64,000 bases of DNA, taken from Macrocybe gigantea (taxonomy: Eukaryota > Basidiomycota > Agaricomycetes > Agaricales > Callistosporiaceae). A program made the position numbers and the translations under genes. Positions 43,433-56,025 of this stretch are shown here, in pieces (within the stretch, counting starts at the first letter, position 1; each line of letters begins with the position of its first letter). The notes beneath the pieces are model-generated. The model saw only the letters and a program-made list of their open reading frames with translations, searched no databases and was not told the origin of the DNA. The stretch covers positions 310,001 to 374,000 of the forward strand of contig SJRY01000245.1 of NCBI GenBank assembly GCA_011319805.1. Direction: 5' to 3'.

Positions 43433-46184
43433 TTAGGCATATGATGACTTGATTTCATCAGAAAGTTTTTCTGCGATGGCCAACACGGCGCCTGCCTGCA
43501 AAGATTGTTAAATGTCGCAAGGGGAGGGCAGTATTTCAGGAATCTCTCACCGTGTGGCCAGAAATGATAGTAGGGAAAATAGATGCATCGCACACTCTCA
43601 GGCCTTTAATGCCATACACACAAAGTCCGGCGTCAACCACTCCACCGTCCGTGCGCGGAGCCATGCGACATGTTCCTGAGGGGTGGTAAAGCGTTTCCAC
43701 ACGCTGCCTGACGGTCTTCTCGAGCTCTTCGTCATCCTTGGAATGTAAATCGTGATCGAGCTCAGGGTTTGTGTTCGAGTGATCGAGATTAAAGGACAAG
43801 GGTTCAACCTGCGTCAGCTTGAGGATCATCCTCAAACCCCGAACGAGCTTTTTGACATCCTCTTGGGAGTCAAGATACCTCGAAAAGTTGTCTAATCAGG
43901 GCAATTGGGGGAATCACACAGGCACTTACTTCGGGTCTATGATTGGACTTTCCCAAGGGCCCGCCGACTTTATACGAAGACTACCGCGACTGAGAGGCCT
44001 GTTGATCCCCGTAGTTATGAGCCAACCGTCCTCGAAAACAAGGGAGACGAACCTTAACAGTATAGCATGTATGCTGAATGTGTGCATTGGGAACATATAT
44101 GCCCCATGATTCTGCAGATCGTTCAGATTCTGGCCATCACGATGCACGAGATCAGGAGGTGAACTCGCCTTGTAAGCCAGAGGGGTGGTGAAAATCTCCA
44201 AATCAGGACCATCCAAGCCAGAAGTGCTGTCGCAAAGCTTCTGTGGAAATTCAACCTCTGGGAAGAGCGATGGGTCATCGGAACGAATGAATGCAGCGGA
44301 TTCTCCAATCTAAAATCATCATCAGTGTCAAGGTCGCAGAAGGAAGGAAGGTCAAAACATTGGTTGCAAGTGCTCCTTTGCCTGTCACGATGTACTGAAT
44401 CGCGGAGCCTCCGAGCTTCAATACCTCGATCAGTGACTGTGGTTTGATGTGCTTCGGAGACCGATTGAATTTGTCCTTGAAGTATAGGTCCACGACTGGA
44501 TGATCCATGAGATTTAATCCAACGCCGGGCAACTCGTGTACCAGAGTGATTTTATGTTCCGCCAGATTGTCCGCGGGACCGACTCCAGATAACATGAGGA
44601 GCTGCAATACATGAGTAAGTCTTTTGTATGGAACACATGTGATCACGAATCGATCACGAATCCATACCTGAGGCGTATGGATTGCGCCCGCACTGCGTGA
44701 AAGGGCAAATAAACATGATAAAATTTTCAATGCTGCAGCCAGTCCTCACGATAGAATTACTTCTTTTCTGGCTCGAGCCTGATATCGAGGACCATCCTTT
44801 GAACTCGCGAATTCTACACCGATGGCCTGAATGTCTCCACCGTCTAATGTTTTGAAGAGTATGCGTGTGACATGTGCATGAATCGCGACAACAAGATTAG
44901 GCCTGGCTAAAACATCCTTCGTCAAAAAAGCAGATTCAGACGAGACTCTTTGTCTGACTGGATCCATATATGTCACTTGTCGAATCGCGTGTATCAGGAC
45001 GTGCCATAGACCATCGACAGGTAAACGTACTGATCTAGAGGGATTTAAGTGAACGGAATGTCAAAAGTTCGGTTGTGACGCACTCTGTGAACACCTCTGG
45101 TCCCTTCGGATGATGTGAAATCCTGGTTCAGCGGAATGCCTAATTTCACACAAGCGTCGACGAAATCCTTCGATGGTTGTGACATTGTGTTGAAATACCC
45201 AACCTGCATAGGTCCATTTGTGCCTTTCGAGCTGGTTTTCGCTAAAGGATATTGTGGATGCGAAATATAGCTTTCAAATTTGTGGAAATATCTTAATTCG
45301 AGTCAGGGCTGCTGTGTTCGTTCACTGTCCTGCCAGGGGACCTACGTCTTGAAATTTCCCCAAGACCAAGAGTCATTTCCGATGATATTTGCCCATTCAT
45401 CAAAATCGCTCGGTGATCCGTATTGAGCCCTGATTAGAGTCAAAACATGATCAGCTATGCGGAGTGCACATATCGTAGCCATACATTTGAGCATTGACGG
45501 AGGAACCTAGGTTTGGGTTATCAAGAGGAAGCTTTTTTCTATGTATGCAAACGACCTACATCCACCGAGCATCCTGCCTTTTAAATGCAAGATTAATATT
45601 TGCGTCGATCAATACGGCAATACGCGAACCTCCAGGCCAGTATTTGCTTTTTCCGTCAGCGGAGGGTTGCGGTTCGGTGTACAGTTCATAAATATGTTTC
45701 GTATGAAACAACAACGGGTAAGCGACTGGTATCCGTGAGAGAATAAGACTTGTTCCGCTGAGTGGTTCGGGGAGTCAATGAAGATACCCAGTGGAAAGAC
45801 CACGGCGTTGCAACGCACCTACCCCCAGATTCCAGCATCAATACGCGAAGGGACGGATTCTCCGAAAGGCGTGATGCTAGCACACAGCCTGCCGTGCCTA
45901 TCATCGTGTTCTTTTGTCAACACTCTACATACATACCAGACTTGACACCTACCTCCTCCAACGATGATTATGTCGAATTCGGGGAGTTCCCGAGGCTCCG
46001 TATTGTCCTGTACCTTGGAACCAACTTTGGATAGGTTGGAAACATATGAACGGCCGCTGCTATAAAAGAGTCTTTTGAACATCGCCTCTGCGGATTGGAA
46101 AGCCGGGATCAGTGGAGGATAAAAGGAAAACATACGACCGGCTTTTAAGCTTTCCAAGCGAAAACACGCGTGTTTCTTTAGCAT
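43433..46184 (-). CDS. GMC oxidoreductase (FAD-dependent, CAZy AA3 type)
   Basis: Glucose-methanol-choline oxidoreductases oxidise alcohols or sugars with FAD. From ATG 46184 a leader of about 65 residues precedes [20 protein letters not shown] (FAD-binding Rossmann motif, formed across an intron). Further blocks are [35 protein letters not shown] (GMC signature 1, spliced over two introns), [32 protein letters not shown] (signature 2) and DLPGVG-like [13 protein letters not shown]. The active-site His lies in [17 protein letters not shown], and the second His/Asn site is in [16 protein letters not shown]. It ends at TAA 43433-43435. No clear signal peptide is seen, so it may be intracellular. 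The exact substrate (aryl alcohol, methanol or other) cannot be assigned. More than ten introns are used. Confidence 0.88.
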
Positions 46185-46386
46185 GCGAAATTATAGTGAG
46201 TGCGGGGAAAGAGGCCGTTTAATATCCGGAATCTTATCAGATAATTTATCTGGCACTTTCACACACACATGCTTGTTTGGACAGCGTCAACTCATCCACG
46301 ACCCGTTCACGACCTGGACACGAATTTACATGTAATTTATCCGTCATCGTTCTGCTGTCTGCCCTTTTCTTTCTGTATCAATCACA

Positions 46387-49331
46387 ATGTCCTGCTCCCA
46401 TCTCGCTGTTTACTTGTTCATCTACACGGTCTGTTCCCCTACATCTCGGGCTTATACACCCCAACCAAGGTGCGTCGACAGTGAACAGTTTTCCCGGTTT
46501 TTTTACGCTGACCGTGTCACAGATGGGGTCAAGCAGCTGTTCTATTAAACGACATGCTATTTATTCAAGGTGGAAAAACCGACATGTACAATTCCTACTC
46601 ATATACATCCGCCCCAAATACCAACGATACCCTCTCACTATCATTGTCCTCGTCCTTCAACGCGTCAGATCCTCCATGGATCCCTGCGAACCCTTCCTCC
46701 ATCCTGCAAGAGTCCCAACCTCCAGCCGTCTCATGGCATACGCTATCAGCATTCAACAGCACAGGCGTATTACTCTTTGGCGGTCAGTCAGGGCCCGATT
46801 CTCCTCCGCCTCTGCCCAACTCTGCCGATTCCGCATATTGCCTTCACGTCCGAGATAAGTCGTCATTGGAATGGACAGCAGAGCCGCTTTCATGGGCCGG
46901 AGAGCCGCCAAGGCGTATCCATCACTCTACTGCCACCGCAGTCTCTGGCCAGATCTTCATCATAGGTGGGGAGAAGTCGGATGGCTCCGGAAATGGCATA
47001 TCTGACCACTATATCTTCGACCCAAGCGGACCGTCGTTCACGTTGCTTCAAACTTTCAACGGACCGCCTGACATTCTCGGACATGCCTCGTTAACGTTGG
47101 CAGATGGTCGTCTAGTCGTATTCGGTGGCTATTCCCCTTCACTCTCTTCTCTCATACCCTTTTCCACGATCTGGAGCCTCGATACCCGCGAGTCATCGTT
47201 ACGATGGACACAATTGAATATATCTTCGCCTTCAATACCCAGATCCCGTCGGAACTTCGCTGCCGCAGCGACAGGCAGAAAAGTTATCATTCATGGAGGA
47301 AGCGACGCGACATTGCAAAATAATCTCTCAGATGGATGGTTGTTGGACATGTCTCAAGATCCTCCAACATGGTCTCGGATCGACGTTTTAACTCAACTAG
47401 GTGCTCGTCGTGACCACTTCGCAGTTTCGTATGGAGATAGTGTGATTTTTGGGTTTGGTATATATTCAGCGTCGTTTTCGTGATCTATTCTCACAAAGCG
47501 GTGTTGAATCAGGTTACGGAAGCAGCGGGCCATTCTCTCCTCCTGCTTTGCAGGTCTACAGCGTCAATCTGAATTCATTAGTTTCAACGTACGACCCCCT
47601 TTGTCGTCTCCTCTGCCATCCCAAACCCTTCCAGGATCAGTACCGACCACGGAACAACCAAACACATCCCAAAGTAGTGTGAAGTCTGGCCATCAGCCTA
47701 CACAAACCACCAATCCCTCGTCCAGCGACCTTCCGGATGGTGGCCAAGATCCAAAAACTAGCCGTCGGACTACCATCGCCCTCGCCGTTGGAGTCACTCT
47801 CGGTATCCTAGCTCTGGTTGTTGGCGGAATGCTCGTGATGTACTATTTGAGGCGTAGGCACAGTCGTTCCAGCGATAGGGCGGGCTTCAACGTTTTGGCC
47901 AATGATCCGGGACCAGACTCTGAAGAACATTCGAACCCGCTTATGGGAGAAGCCAAAGTGCGCGATAGGTCGTTGAACGAACCGGTCGGTGCTGTCCGAG
48001 TCCCAAATTCTTTGTTCTCGGGGTTGAACAGTTTCATGAATGCGCTTGCTGGCACCAGGAGTCCTAGACATCTAGCCCGAAGAAGAGACATGCTTGCCGA
48101 CGAGGATACTAGAGACTTTGCAGATTGGTACAATGTCCACAGAGCAGGAAGGAATTCATTGTCCTTCCGGAGCATTGTGAGCTCTCGGTGGCCTAGCAGG
48201 GCGCCAAGCATAGCTAGCTCAGTCAGCAATGCATTCGTGAGGACTAGAGAGACGTCCTCGGACACCAAATCGTTGATGAGGGATGTCCCTGGACCCAAAC
48301 GCGGCTCATCACGACCCCAAGGCAGACGCCAACGGAGTGATGTGAGCGCTTTCAGCAGGATCACTTATGATGACCCATTTGCGGATCGTTTTGACGACTC
48401 CTACGACTCCCATGATGTTGTTCCACCTTCTCATCTTTCTGAACCCATATATCAGGACGCCGAAGATCCCTCGATGAGGCAAACTCTGGATCCTCTGCGC
48501 AACGTCCACGCCGTTTCTTCCCACTCCCACACAGACGCCGATCAACCCCACAGTCCCTCGGCCAGTTCTCCACTATCTTCCCTCACCAACACGGCATCAA
48601 TCACTACCACACCGGCCGATTCCCGTCCGCAGGCTGGGCCCCTGTTGAGCTCAATCATCGCGCCAAACACTCATTCCATAAGGCGAAGTGATACGTGGTG
48701 GTCGCGGTTCTCACGTACAGCGTTTCTGGACAGGGTTGCCAGCACGGCGTCTAAACAATCGAATCTCATCTTGGAAATTCGAGACCCTAACCCTCCGCCG
48801 AAGCTCTTGCCGATAGATGAGAGCTCCTCTGGAAATCTCGACATCACCTTCCCCACTTCACATGACCCGCAGCCTGCCGCAGCATACGAGAACACTAACA
48901 AGTCCATGACGTCTGTCAACACTGCAAATACGGAGGCGGTAGAGAGGATCGGGAACATTCTGGATGTGGCGCAGCGCGGCGACGCCGAACCCACGAGGCG
49001 CCAATCATCCACGGGCACAAGCACCACTTTGCGTACATCCTCGGACTCTTCACCAGGCTTGGAAGATCATGATTTAGAAGCGGACGGAACAGCGGGTAGT
49101 CGGCTTGTGAGTCAACGCAGATACTCTCGCGGCTTCGTAGCCGACCGTGTCAAGATATATGAAAGACGAATGTCTGGAATGCAAGAATTGCCTTCGCTGA
49201 TCAATACCAAACGTTACGAAGGACGCGCGAAGCCGAGGAATGAACATTTGACTAGTTATGGACTCGTTTTGCGACCAAGCCTCTATATCACGAATCCTGA
49301 CCATGGCAGGTCACCATCATTAGATTCTTGA
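46387..49331 (+). CDS. Kelch-repeat single-pass membrane protein with long cytosolic tail
   Basis: The ATG at 46387 opens a signal peptide (MSCSHLAVYLFIYTVCSPTS). An intron joins to RWGQAAVLLNDMLFIQGGKT. Kelch-type repeats follow, each with a hydrophobic strand and GG pair: STGVLLFGGQSG, SGQIFIIGGEKS, DGRLVVFGGYSP, GRKVIIHGGSD and DSVIFGFGYGSS. A Ser/Thr/Pro-rich stalk leads to a membrane span near GVTLGILALVVGGMLVMYYL and then a basic stop-transfer RRRHSR. The cytosolic tail of about 480 residues is disordered and Ser/Arg-rich, ending SPSLDS at TGA 49329-49331. A one-base frame break falls in the C5 run at 47595-47599 within the stalk. The kelch domain is therefore extracellular. I cannot name an ortholog; such kelch-TM proteins are widespread in mushrooms and uncharacterised. 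Confidence 0.82.
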
Positions 49332-50862
49332 CGAATCTCCTTATATGTAGCAACGGTTTCGCGAATGTCATGGTCGCCTTCGCAGACGCATCAGCGGATC
49401 TTGTCGTCTTCTTTTCTTCCTCACCGTTGAAACTGGTCGTGTGTTTGATCTAGCTGCGTTCATTATTCCACGTACAGATTTTCACTCGCCCATCATGAAC
49501 ACTTGTACATATTTGTCTTGTTGTGAAATGAATGCTTGAAACGATTGTGACACTGCTGCGAGAACTGTCATACACATTATCTGATGAATAGGGAACTCGT
49601 AAGATTAAACCTTATACAGCATCCGGGAGGTGTTACGTCGGACACGAGAACCTTGCACCCCAAATTGCGCAGCAGCACAGTAGGGATGGAAGACTCTTTC
49701 GGATCGCACGTCTTCGCACCCGCAGCCGAAGCTCCTGGAAGGCTTCATCGTGTCGTCATACCCTTGTTGGCTCAATTCAGATCATCGAATTCAAACAGCT
49801 AGAGACACTAACTGTGAAGGACCACCACAGTCTGCATGCAAATTTTCATCTGGTTCGTTAGGCAAGATGTCCACGTATTATCTGTCATCGGGGGTGGGTT
49901 TGCACATCACGCCGTCCTTGAGCCACGGAGAGAACGGCACTTCTATTCCTGGGCTGTGAGACGTGATTGTGGCCGGCGTGTGTTTGATCTGAAATGGAAC
50001 CTTCCAAACTGTCGGACAGGTCGCATGCGCATTGATCAATAGGGAAATCGACGGAAGGTGTTGAATCAGCCCCGTGACAGAAAGGCCCTAGTTACTTTAA
50101 TTAATCGTCGTTCTTGCACCGCGCTCCCCTTCGACCTGGGGTTATAATTTGTTCCTGGCTGTGGACATGGCCGATACTCACCTAAGCCTTTTCCAGGGAA
50201 GAAGATAACCTAAGATTCATGGGCGATGAAAAAGCTGTATGTGGAAACGTGTCGAATCTTCGGTTTCTGCGTCTCGCGACATTGACTAGTGAGGATACCA
50301 GTGGCTAGCCGAAGTCTGGAGAGCGTTTCTGGTCGGCACTTGACGACACATTGGATTCCATCGCTTGGGCCGAGACAAGGGAGGCTTTGCCAAAGGGTGA
50401 CACAAAAGACGTTGGACTCGAAGGCTGTACGACTAGCCTGGGGAAATCATCCAAGACGGGTTAGTCCAGACACTGCCAATGTTCGCCATGCCGTAGCCTT
50501 ACGGAACGGGAGCTTTTCTCGTGTTTCTAGCAGGGGTTATGGATACCAAAGAGGATACTTCTGTATCCGGGAACACACATGACAGGGTGATCGAGGGACA
50601 GGGAAGACGTCTGCAGATATCAGGAAGACGCCCACCGGGCAAGGCGTCAACTGACCTTGGAGCTACTTTGCGGAATCACGTCTTCTCGCACACGAAACAG
50701 CTTTTGAGTCGCTCGTGCTATTCAATCTGATTCTGTTATGGGGTACAAAGTTTCACAGCTTGTTATCTAGGGCATGCATGTGCCGATACGTGCTATCACC
50801 GAAGGTTTAAAAGACGAGCCCAGCACATCATGGTATGAGAAAAGGGAGACAGACGTGACAGT
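49332..50862. other. Gene-poor intergenic stretch
   Basis: About 1.5 kb lies between the kelch gene (+) and the acyl-CoA-binding protein gene (-), whose 3' ends face it. Open frames of 60-100 codons occur on the plus strand, but none has family resemblance, codon regularity or splice structure that I can support. No tRNA, inverted repeat or transposon terminus was seen. Both flanking 3' untranslated regions must lie here; the remainder is unexplained. Confidence 0.6.
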
Positions 50863-51393
50863 CTAGGCCGCCTCGATCTCCGCGATGTATTTTTTTGAGG
50901 ACTCGTCATCGGCCTTTCTCAGAAGCTAGCCGTGGCGACAGTCAAGTCGCGAGGAGAGAAGGGTTACATGGCGTACTCGCCTCGAGCAGCTTGTCGACGT
51001 ATTTCTGGTACGCCTCCTCTGTTCCGGTGCCCTTGACTTCAGTCCAGGCGTCCCTGAGCGATAAAGATGACGTTGACGTCGGGAAGTCGCGAAGAGCAGC
51101 AGCATGACATACCACTTTGCCTTGCCTGTAAAGTCTAGGAGGCCAGGACGAGAGGTGGTGTTGTCACCAACCTTGGCTATGGGACAGATCTGAGACCAGG
51201 GGTTATGAATGGAAGCGAGATCGATGACCTTGCTTGAAGTACTTGTAAAACTATAGTCATGATTGAGATGTGCCGCGCAAGGGATGGTGTGTGACTTTAC
51301 CCATAGCTGTTCATCCTGCGTGGGCTTGATGGGTCCGTCTTTCGGAAGCGATCCAACGATCTCTACGGCTTTTTCAAACTTGGATTGGCTCAT
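50863..51393 (-). CDS. ACB1: Acyl-CoA-binding protein
   Basis: ACBP is a small four-helix cytosolic carrier of long-chain acyl-CoA esters. The spliced protein of roughly 105 residues starts MSQSKFEKAVEIVGSLP at ATG 51393. It continues PIKPTQDEQLWFYKYFKQA (the helix-2 motif with the acyl-CoA-contacting Tyr and Lys), [33 protein letters not shown] and finally ADDESSKKYIAEIEAA before TAG 50863-50865. Four introns are present. The last one (50914-50980) begins with GC (GCGAGT) rather than GT; using the nearby GTACGC instead would create a stop codon. All family landmarks are intact. The 312 bp before the start are shared with the divergent double-PH gene and show no further feature. Confidence 0.92.
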
Positions 51394-51705
51394 GGTTGTT
51401 TGTGGATACTACGAAGGTGGAGATGGATGGATAACGAGCTGCGGCATTGCAGCTATAAGGCTCGATGGTTTGATTTGTCAGCGATGCCCCAATCTTGGGG
51501 AAGATAAGCCGCTCTGCAGCTGGCCACAGAAGGCGACGAGTAGCAGAGGCCTGGACAACGTGGATCGCGACGACGAGCAGTAAATGCGGGTCGATCGTTT
51601 TGCTGGCATAAAGGCAAACTAGCGGTGCTTTCATTCATTCCACGTGTCAATTGCATATCACATCTGACACCGACCAGCTAGCTCTCACTCCTTCGATCCC
51701 CAGCA

Positions 51706-53347
51706 ATGTCGCCAACGGCAGCGCCCCCCTCTCCTCAAGAGGTCAACAGAAAACTGTCTATTCACTCCGCAGCGAGGAGTCGAAAGGTCAGCTCTCAGCC
51801 CAGTCCACCGGCTCAACCCGCTGATAAGTGCTTTCGATCAAGCCACCGAGGCTCGCTGGCGGCTCTCAAGTCTCCGGGACAGAATCGGACTCGGACTCTA
51901 TCGTGACGCCCGACATCTTGACATCGACGGGTCACTTTCTCGCGGGTGCCACCTCTCACCCTGCAACTTCATCGGTGCAGCCGCCCCTCTCTTCCATCGC
52001 GGAGCGCAGGTCAGGCAGCGGCGAGGACTCTGATGAAGACGAGGAAGAGGAGGAAGAAGGTGGATGGAGGACCGCCGGCGCGCAAGACAGGCCCCGCGAG
52101 TCGATGGACGAAGGCGTCATCAAATCGGGCTATCTCTGGAAGAAAGGTGAAAGGAGAAAGGTTCGGACTCTGTCGCTCTCGTCTGTTGCACAGGGTCTGA
52201 CGCTGCCGCTCGCACCAGACATGGAAGAAGCGCTGGTTCGTGCTGCGACCGGCTCACCTGGCGTATTACAAAAGCTCCGCTGAATACCAGCCGCTGCGGT
52301 TGTTGGAGCTCTCCGATGTGCATTCATGCACGCAGGTCACGCTGAAGAGGCATGAGCACGCTTTTGGCATTGTCTCTCCCGTCAGGACGTTTTATCTCCA
52401 GGCCAAATCATCCGACGAGGTGCAGGAATGGGTACGCGCGATCGAGGAAGCGAGGCAGAATCTCATGTCGACATCGACGCAAAACTCGGCGTCAAACCCT
52501 ATTCCTATTCCGTCTTCGACGCGACAGCCGGCCTCCCAACACCCGCACACCACACCCTCTCCTCCCACATTCCTGGGTCTTTCTCAGACGGTGACTTCCT
52601 CAGACTCGGAAGAAGCGTCATCGCATATGCAGCCGTCGTATTCTGTATCGTCACCCGATCGCCCACCAGAACCGTCTTCACCAGTCAAGGGAAATGCTCC
52701 CAAGGACACAGGAAAGGTCGTGCTGTCTGGATATCTGATGAAATGCGGATCTAAGCGTCGAAACTGGCGCAAGCGCTGGTTCGTCCTCACGGGAGAAAAG
52801 CTGGTCTATTCTGGCAGCCACATGGTTGGTCCAACATTGTTCCAAGAAGTGCCGTTTCGATCTGATTCACGCCTATATAACACAGGATACAAAACCACAC
52901 CGACAATTCTCGTTTGCCCAGATATTGGATGCGCTGGAGTACGACCTGCCTCGCCACAAGCAAGGTGGGGTGCATGGGCCGAGCGTAACCTCGTCGCCGC
53001 CGAGCTCGATGGCGGGGTCTGAGCCAGACGAGTCGCAGCGAGCCCATACGTTCAAGATCATCACGACGAAGCGCAGCCTTCTTCTTTGCGCACCGACGGA
53101 AGAAGACGAAATCAGGTGGCTTGGCGCCGTGCGGGCGCTCATCGCACGTAGATCGGGATCTGGAGCGATCGCTGGTGAGAACCCGTCCAAAGCTCTCGCG
53201 ATCTCTCAGAGCGCGGAGGCCCCAATTCACCTCTCGGGGGCAGGAAACGCGGGCTTTAAAAGCAAGAGCCGACGCCTAAGCGCCGCGGCGTCGCTGGGTT
53301 TGCCAGGTGGGAATATTGCGGCAGAAGACGCCCAAGGAAACACATAA
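51706..53347 (+). CDS. Protein with two PH domains (OPY1/TAPP-like)
   Basis: Exon 1 from ATG 51706 is a Ser/Pro-rich leader. A 56-nt intron (donor GTCAGC, acceptor ATCAAG) joins it to PPRLAGGSQVSGTESDSD and an acidic run. The first PH domain starts VIKSGYLWKKGERRK and continues, after a 57-nt intron, with TWKKRWFVLRPAHLAYYKSS, LLELSDVHSC and TFYLQAKSSDEVQEWVRAIE. A Ser/Pro linker leads to the second PH domain, VVLSGYLMKCGSKRRNWRKR, WFVLTGEKLVYSGSHM, then TFKIITTKRSLLLCAPTEED and EIRWLGAVRALIARR. It ends at TAA 53345-53347. Both PH domains keep the basic K-x(n)-R-W-F-V-L pocket and C-terminal Trp, so phosphoinositide binding is plausible. Membrane signalling is inferred; a precise ortholog is uncertain. 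The following bases to 53914 hold no supported feature. Confidence 0.87.
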
Positions 53348-53914
53348 ATACTGAGAGTTGAGTTGGTGGGAATTGATTGCGTCCTTTTTTTTCGTATACC
53401 CCAATGATGTATGGTGTTTTTTTTTCCCTTCTCAAACTAGCTGACTACTCGCATTATGATACTCATCAGTCAATTCATTCATTCACTAGTACCATGGTAC
53501 ATGGAGCCATCGAAGATTGATTGTTATTGTAAATTGCCGCCGACCACGGAGACGGGAACCAGATGAGATACCGCGGGTCTATGGACGATAAGAGCTGAGA
53601 CGCTTATGGGCGCTTTTTAAGGCAAGCCTCGAGGCAGGACACGTTCTGACGGTGTAGGGAGTGTGCCGAGTGGGACCCCGAGCACCACGGTGTAAGTCCA
53701 TGTTTATTCCAACTTCTTTTTGAACAGCTTTCAAACAAACCTCCATTTGTGCATTTGCTCGATTCAATGAACCCTCTTCCCGAATTGTTCTTTCCAACTC
53801 GCACAAAACTTATATACCTGCTCTCCTCAGATGTTCTTCTAACCTGTGCCCCCGCGCACACATCTCCTCCTCCTCTGGCTAGCTTCTTAACAGCATCCCT
53901 CAGCACTTGCGATC

Positions 53915-56025
53915 ATGCCAGCCGTATCAAAGCCTTCGTCTTCATCCCCAACTCGGAGAGCCGGAGCGCCCAAGGCCAAAGGGGCCGTCCGCGCTAAGAC
54001 TGGCTGCTACACGTGCAGGATCCGTCGAAAGGTTCGCTCCGTTCATTCCATCCACTTATGACCGCCTCCGACCGCCTCCCCCCGCTCTAGAAGTGTGACG
54101 AGCGTCCAGACCGCTACGGTAGTTGCGAGACCTGCGTCCGCCTTCAGCTGCAGTGCCTTGGCTTTGGCGAGAAGCGACCAGAATGGCTGAGGGTAGGTCG
54201 AACCATATCCCGCCACATTCCGCCTGCGGGGTAGCTCACGTCCGTTGCTCCCCACCCACAGCACAGCGATGCGGTCGTCGAGATTCGCGAAAAAATCAAG
54301 AAGCACCTCGCTGCCAAGGGCATGATCAAGGGCCATTCAGGCTCTGGCCCTCGCACCGTCGTCGACCAAGAGACCCTGTCGCTCAAGCCAGACGATCACA
54401 GCACCTCCAGCGACAGCCGTCCCAACTCCCCATTCATCGTCCCCAACGAAGTCAGGTCCCAAACATACAGCACTCCCGTCCGATGGCAGCCGGTCTCGCA
54501 GACGGATATTCATGGTTGGTGGAACCCGACTGATATCCCACTGTAGTTTTTTATGGTGTTGTTTGCTCATAGGGATGATGAACGCCACTGTGATGAGCTC
54601 AGACGACAGTACTTCTCCTGGTCTCAACGGCCAGTATCAAGTCTCTACCGTAACACCTTCAGATAGCTTAGTATCATGTAAGAATTTGTACCACCATTGA
54701 ATGTTCTTGTACTCGTATATTAATCGATATGTTTCTCTTTTCTCCCCGCAGTGCGACTACCAGTCGAACGAGCGTTTACATACACCTACGATTTTTCCAA
54801 GGAGCTCACCGAACAAGACGTATACGACGCCTCTGTCTTTTCCTGGTACAATCTCGCTGACGACCACGAGCGCCTACTGTCCCATTATCAAATCCACGTC
54901 GTCAATAGCGAATACCTGCTCGGTGGAAGGACGACGTCCCAGGTGATCATTGAGTCGCTGTCCGACGAATACGTCGGAAGAGCCGTCAAACTCCTGGCAT
55001 CCGTCGATCTCCACAGACGGACGGATCTGAGCATAACCAGCATTGCGTTGACGTCGGAGGAGAACCAGAAGCGTCTTGCCTCCCTGGATTTTCTGCTTCA
55101 GACAACGGATCCTACCGCCGAAGGCGCCATGGCCGCGCTCCACGTCATTTCTTCCATCTTGTTTGACGGCGGCAGCGGCCAATGGGAAACGTGGCTCGAC
55201 GTCGCGCACAACTATGTCCACTGCTGCATGCCTCACTTGGACAGCCTCTCCGACTGTACTCCCCGAGAGGCGCATGTTATCAAGACCGCGATATGGTTCG
55301 ACGTTCTTGCGGCAGTGACGACGCAGCGCGAGCCGCGCCTGCTGGCGTACGTTCGGCGTCTGTTCAACCCGCAGAAGAGCGGAATCCAAGGTCTCCTGTG
55401 GAACGCGCAGGACTCGATGATGATTCCAATGGGCTGCGACAATGCGGTTGTCTGGGCCCTCGCAGAGATATCTGCGCTCTCTCAATGGAAGCAGCGCGAG
55501 CAGAACAAGGGCACGTTGAGCGTTCCCGAGCTGGTCAGTCGTGCAAACGAGATCGAGCACGGGCTAGCGCCGGTCACCTCGCTTATGTACACCGACGATG
55601 AGGGCATGCTGAGCGAGAGCCGGGACCTCACCGCGAGCCTGTTCCGCGGAGCGGCGCACATATACCTCCGCACTGTCGTATCTGGCGACTATCCACACGT
55701 CGACGACATCAAGGAAGCGATCCAGACCACGATGCCGTTCCTCCACCGGCTCAAGGACATGACCACGTGCGGCCAGAACAAGGTGCCGAAGGCGGTTATC
55801 AGGAGCAGCGTGTTTTGCCTCTTCATCTGTGGAGTACTCGCGACATCATCCCAGGACAAGGATGTCATCCACTCTCTGCTGGAGCAGGAGAAAGGCAGCG
55901 GAAACTGTGGCTCGCTTCTCAACCTGCTGAAGCGCATGTGGGAAGAGCGTCGATCCCAGCGACATACGGCCGAGCCTGTTCTGTGGAGGGACCGGCTGAA
56001 ACAGTACTCAATGCTTCTCGTCTAA
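53915..56025 (+). CDS. Zn2Cys6 transcription regulator with fungal TF domain (copy 1 of tandem pair)
   Basis: The N-terminal binuclear zinc cluster is split by an intron. AKTGCYTCRIRRK is followed by KCDERPDRYGSCETCVRLQ, then QCLGFGEKRPEWLR, giving the six cysteines in Zn2Cys6 spacing. A Ser-rich linker of about 120 residues, with SSDSRPNSPFIVPNEVRSQ, follows. The large C-terminal domain, mostly one exon from about 54752, contains VYDASVFSWYNLADDHERLL, TPREAHVIKTAIWFDVLAAV and ALAEISALSQWKQREQNKG. This resembles the fungal-specific transcription factor domain (Fungal_trans_2 type). It ends SMLLV at TAA 56023-56025. Targets are unknown. The C-terminal exon is GC-rich and carries a long antisense open frame that I judge a shadow. 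The intergenic bases to 56993 hold the promoter of the next copy, with pyrimidine-rich tracts but no clear element. Confidence 0.88.

Noticed and set aside
51780..51845. Apparent frameshift in the leader of the double-PH gene
   Set aside because: A 56-nt intron with a CTGAT branch-like site and acceptor ATCAAG restores frame exactly.
54874..55560. 228-residue antisense open frame inside the first Zn2Cys6 gene
   Set aside because: The region is one long GC-rich exon in which antisense frames stay open by codon bias; the plus-strand protein has the fungal TF domain.
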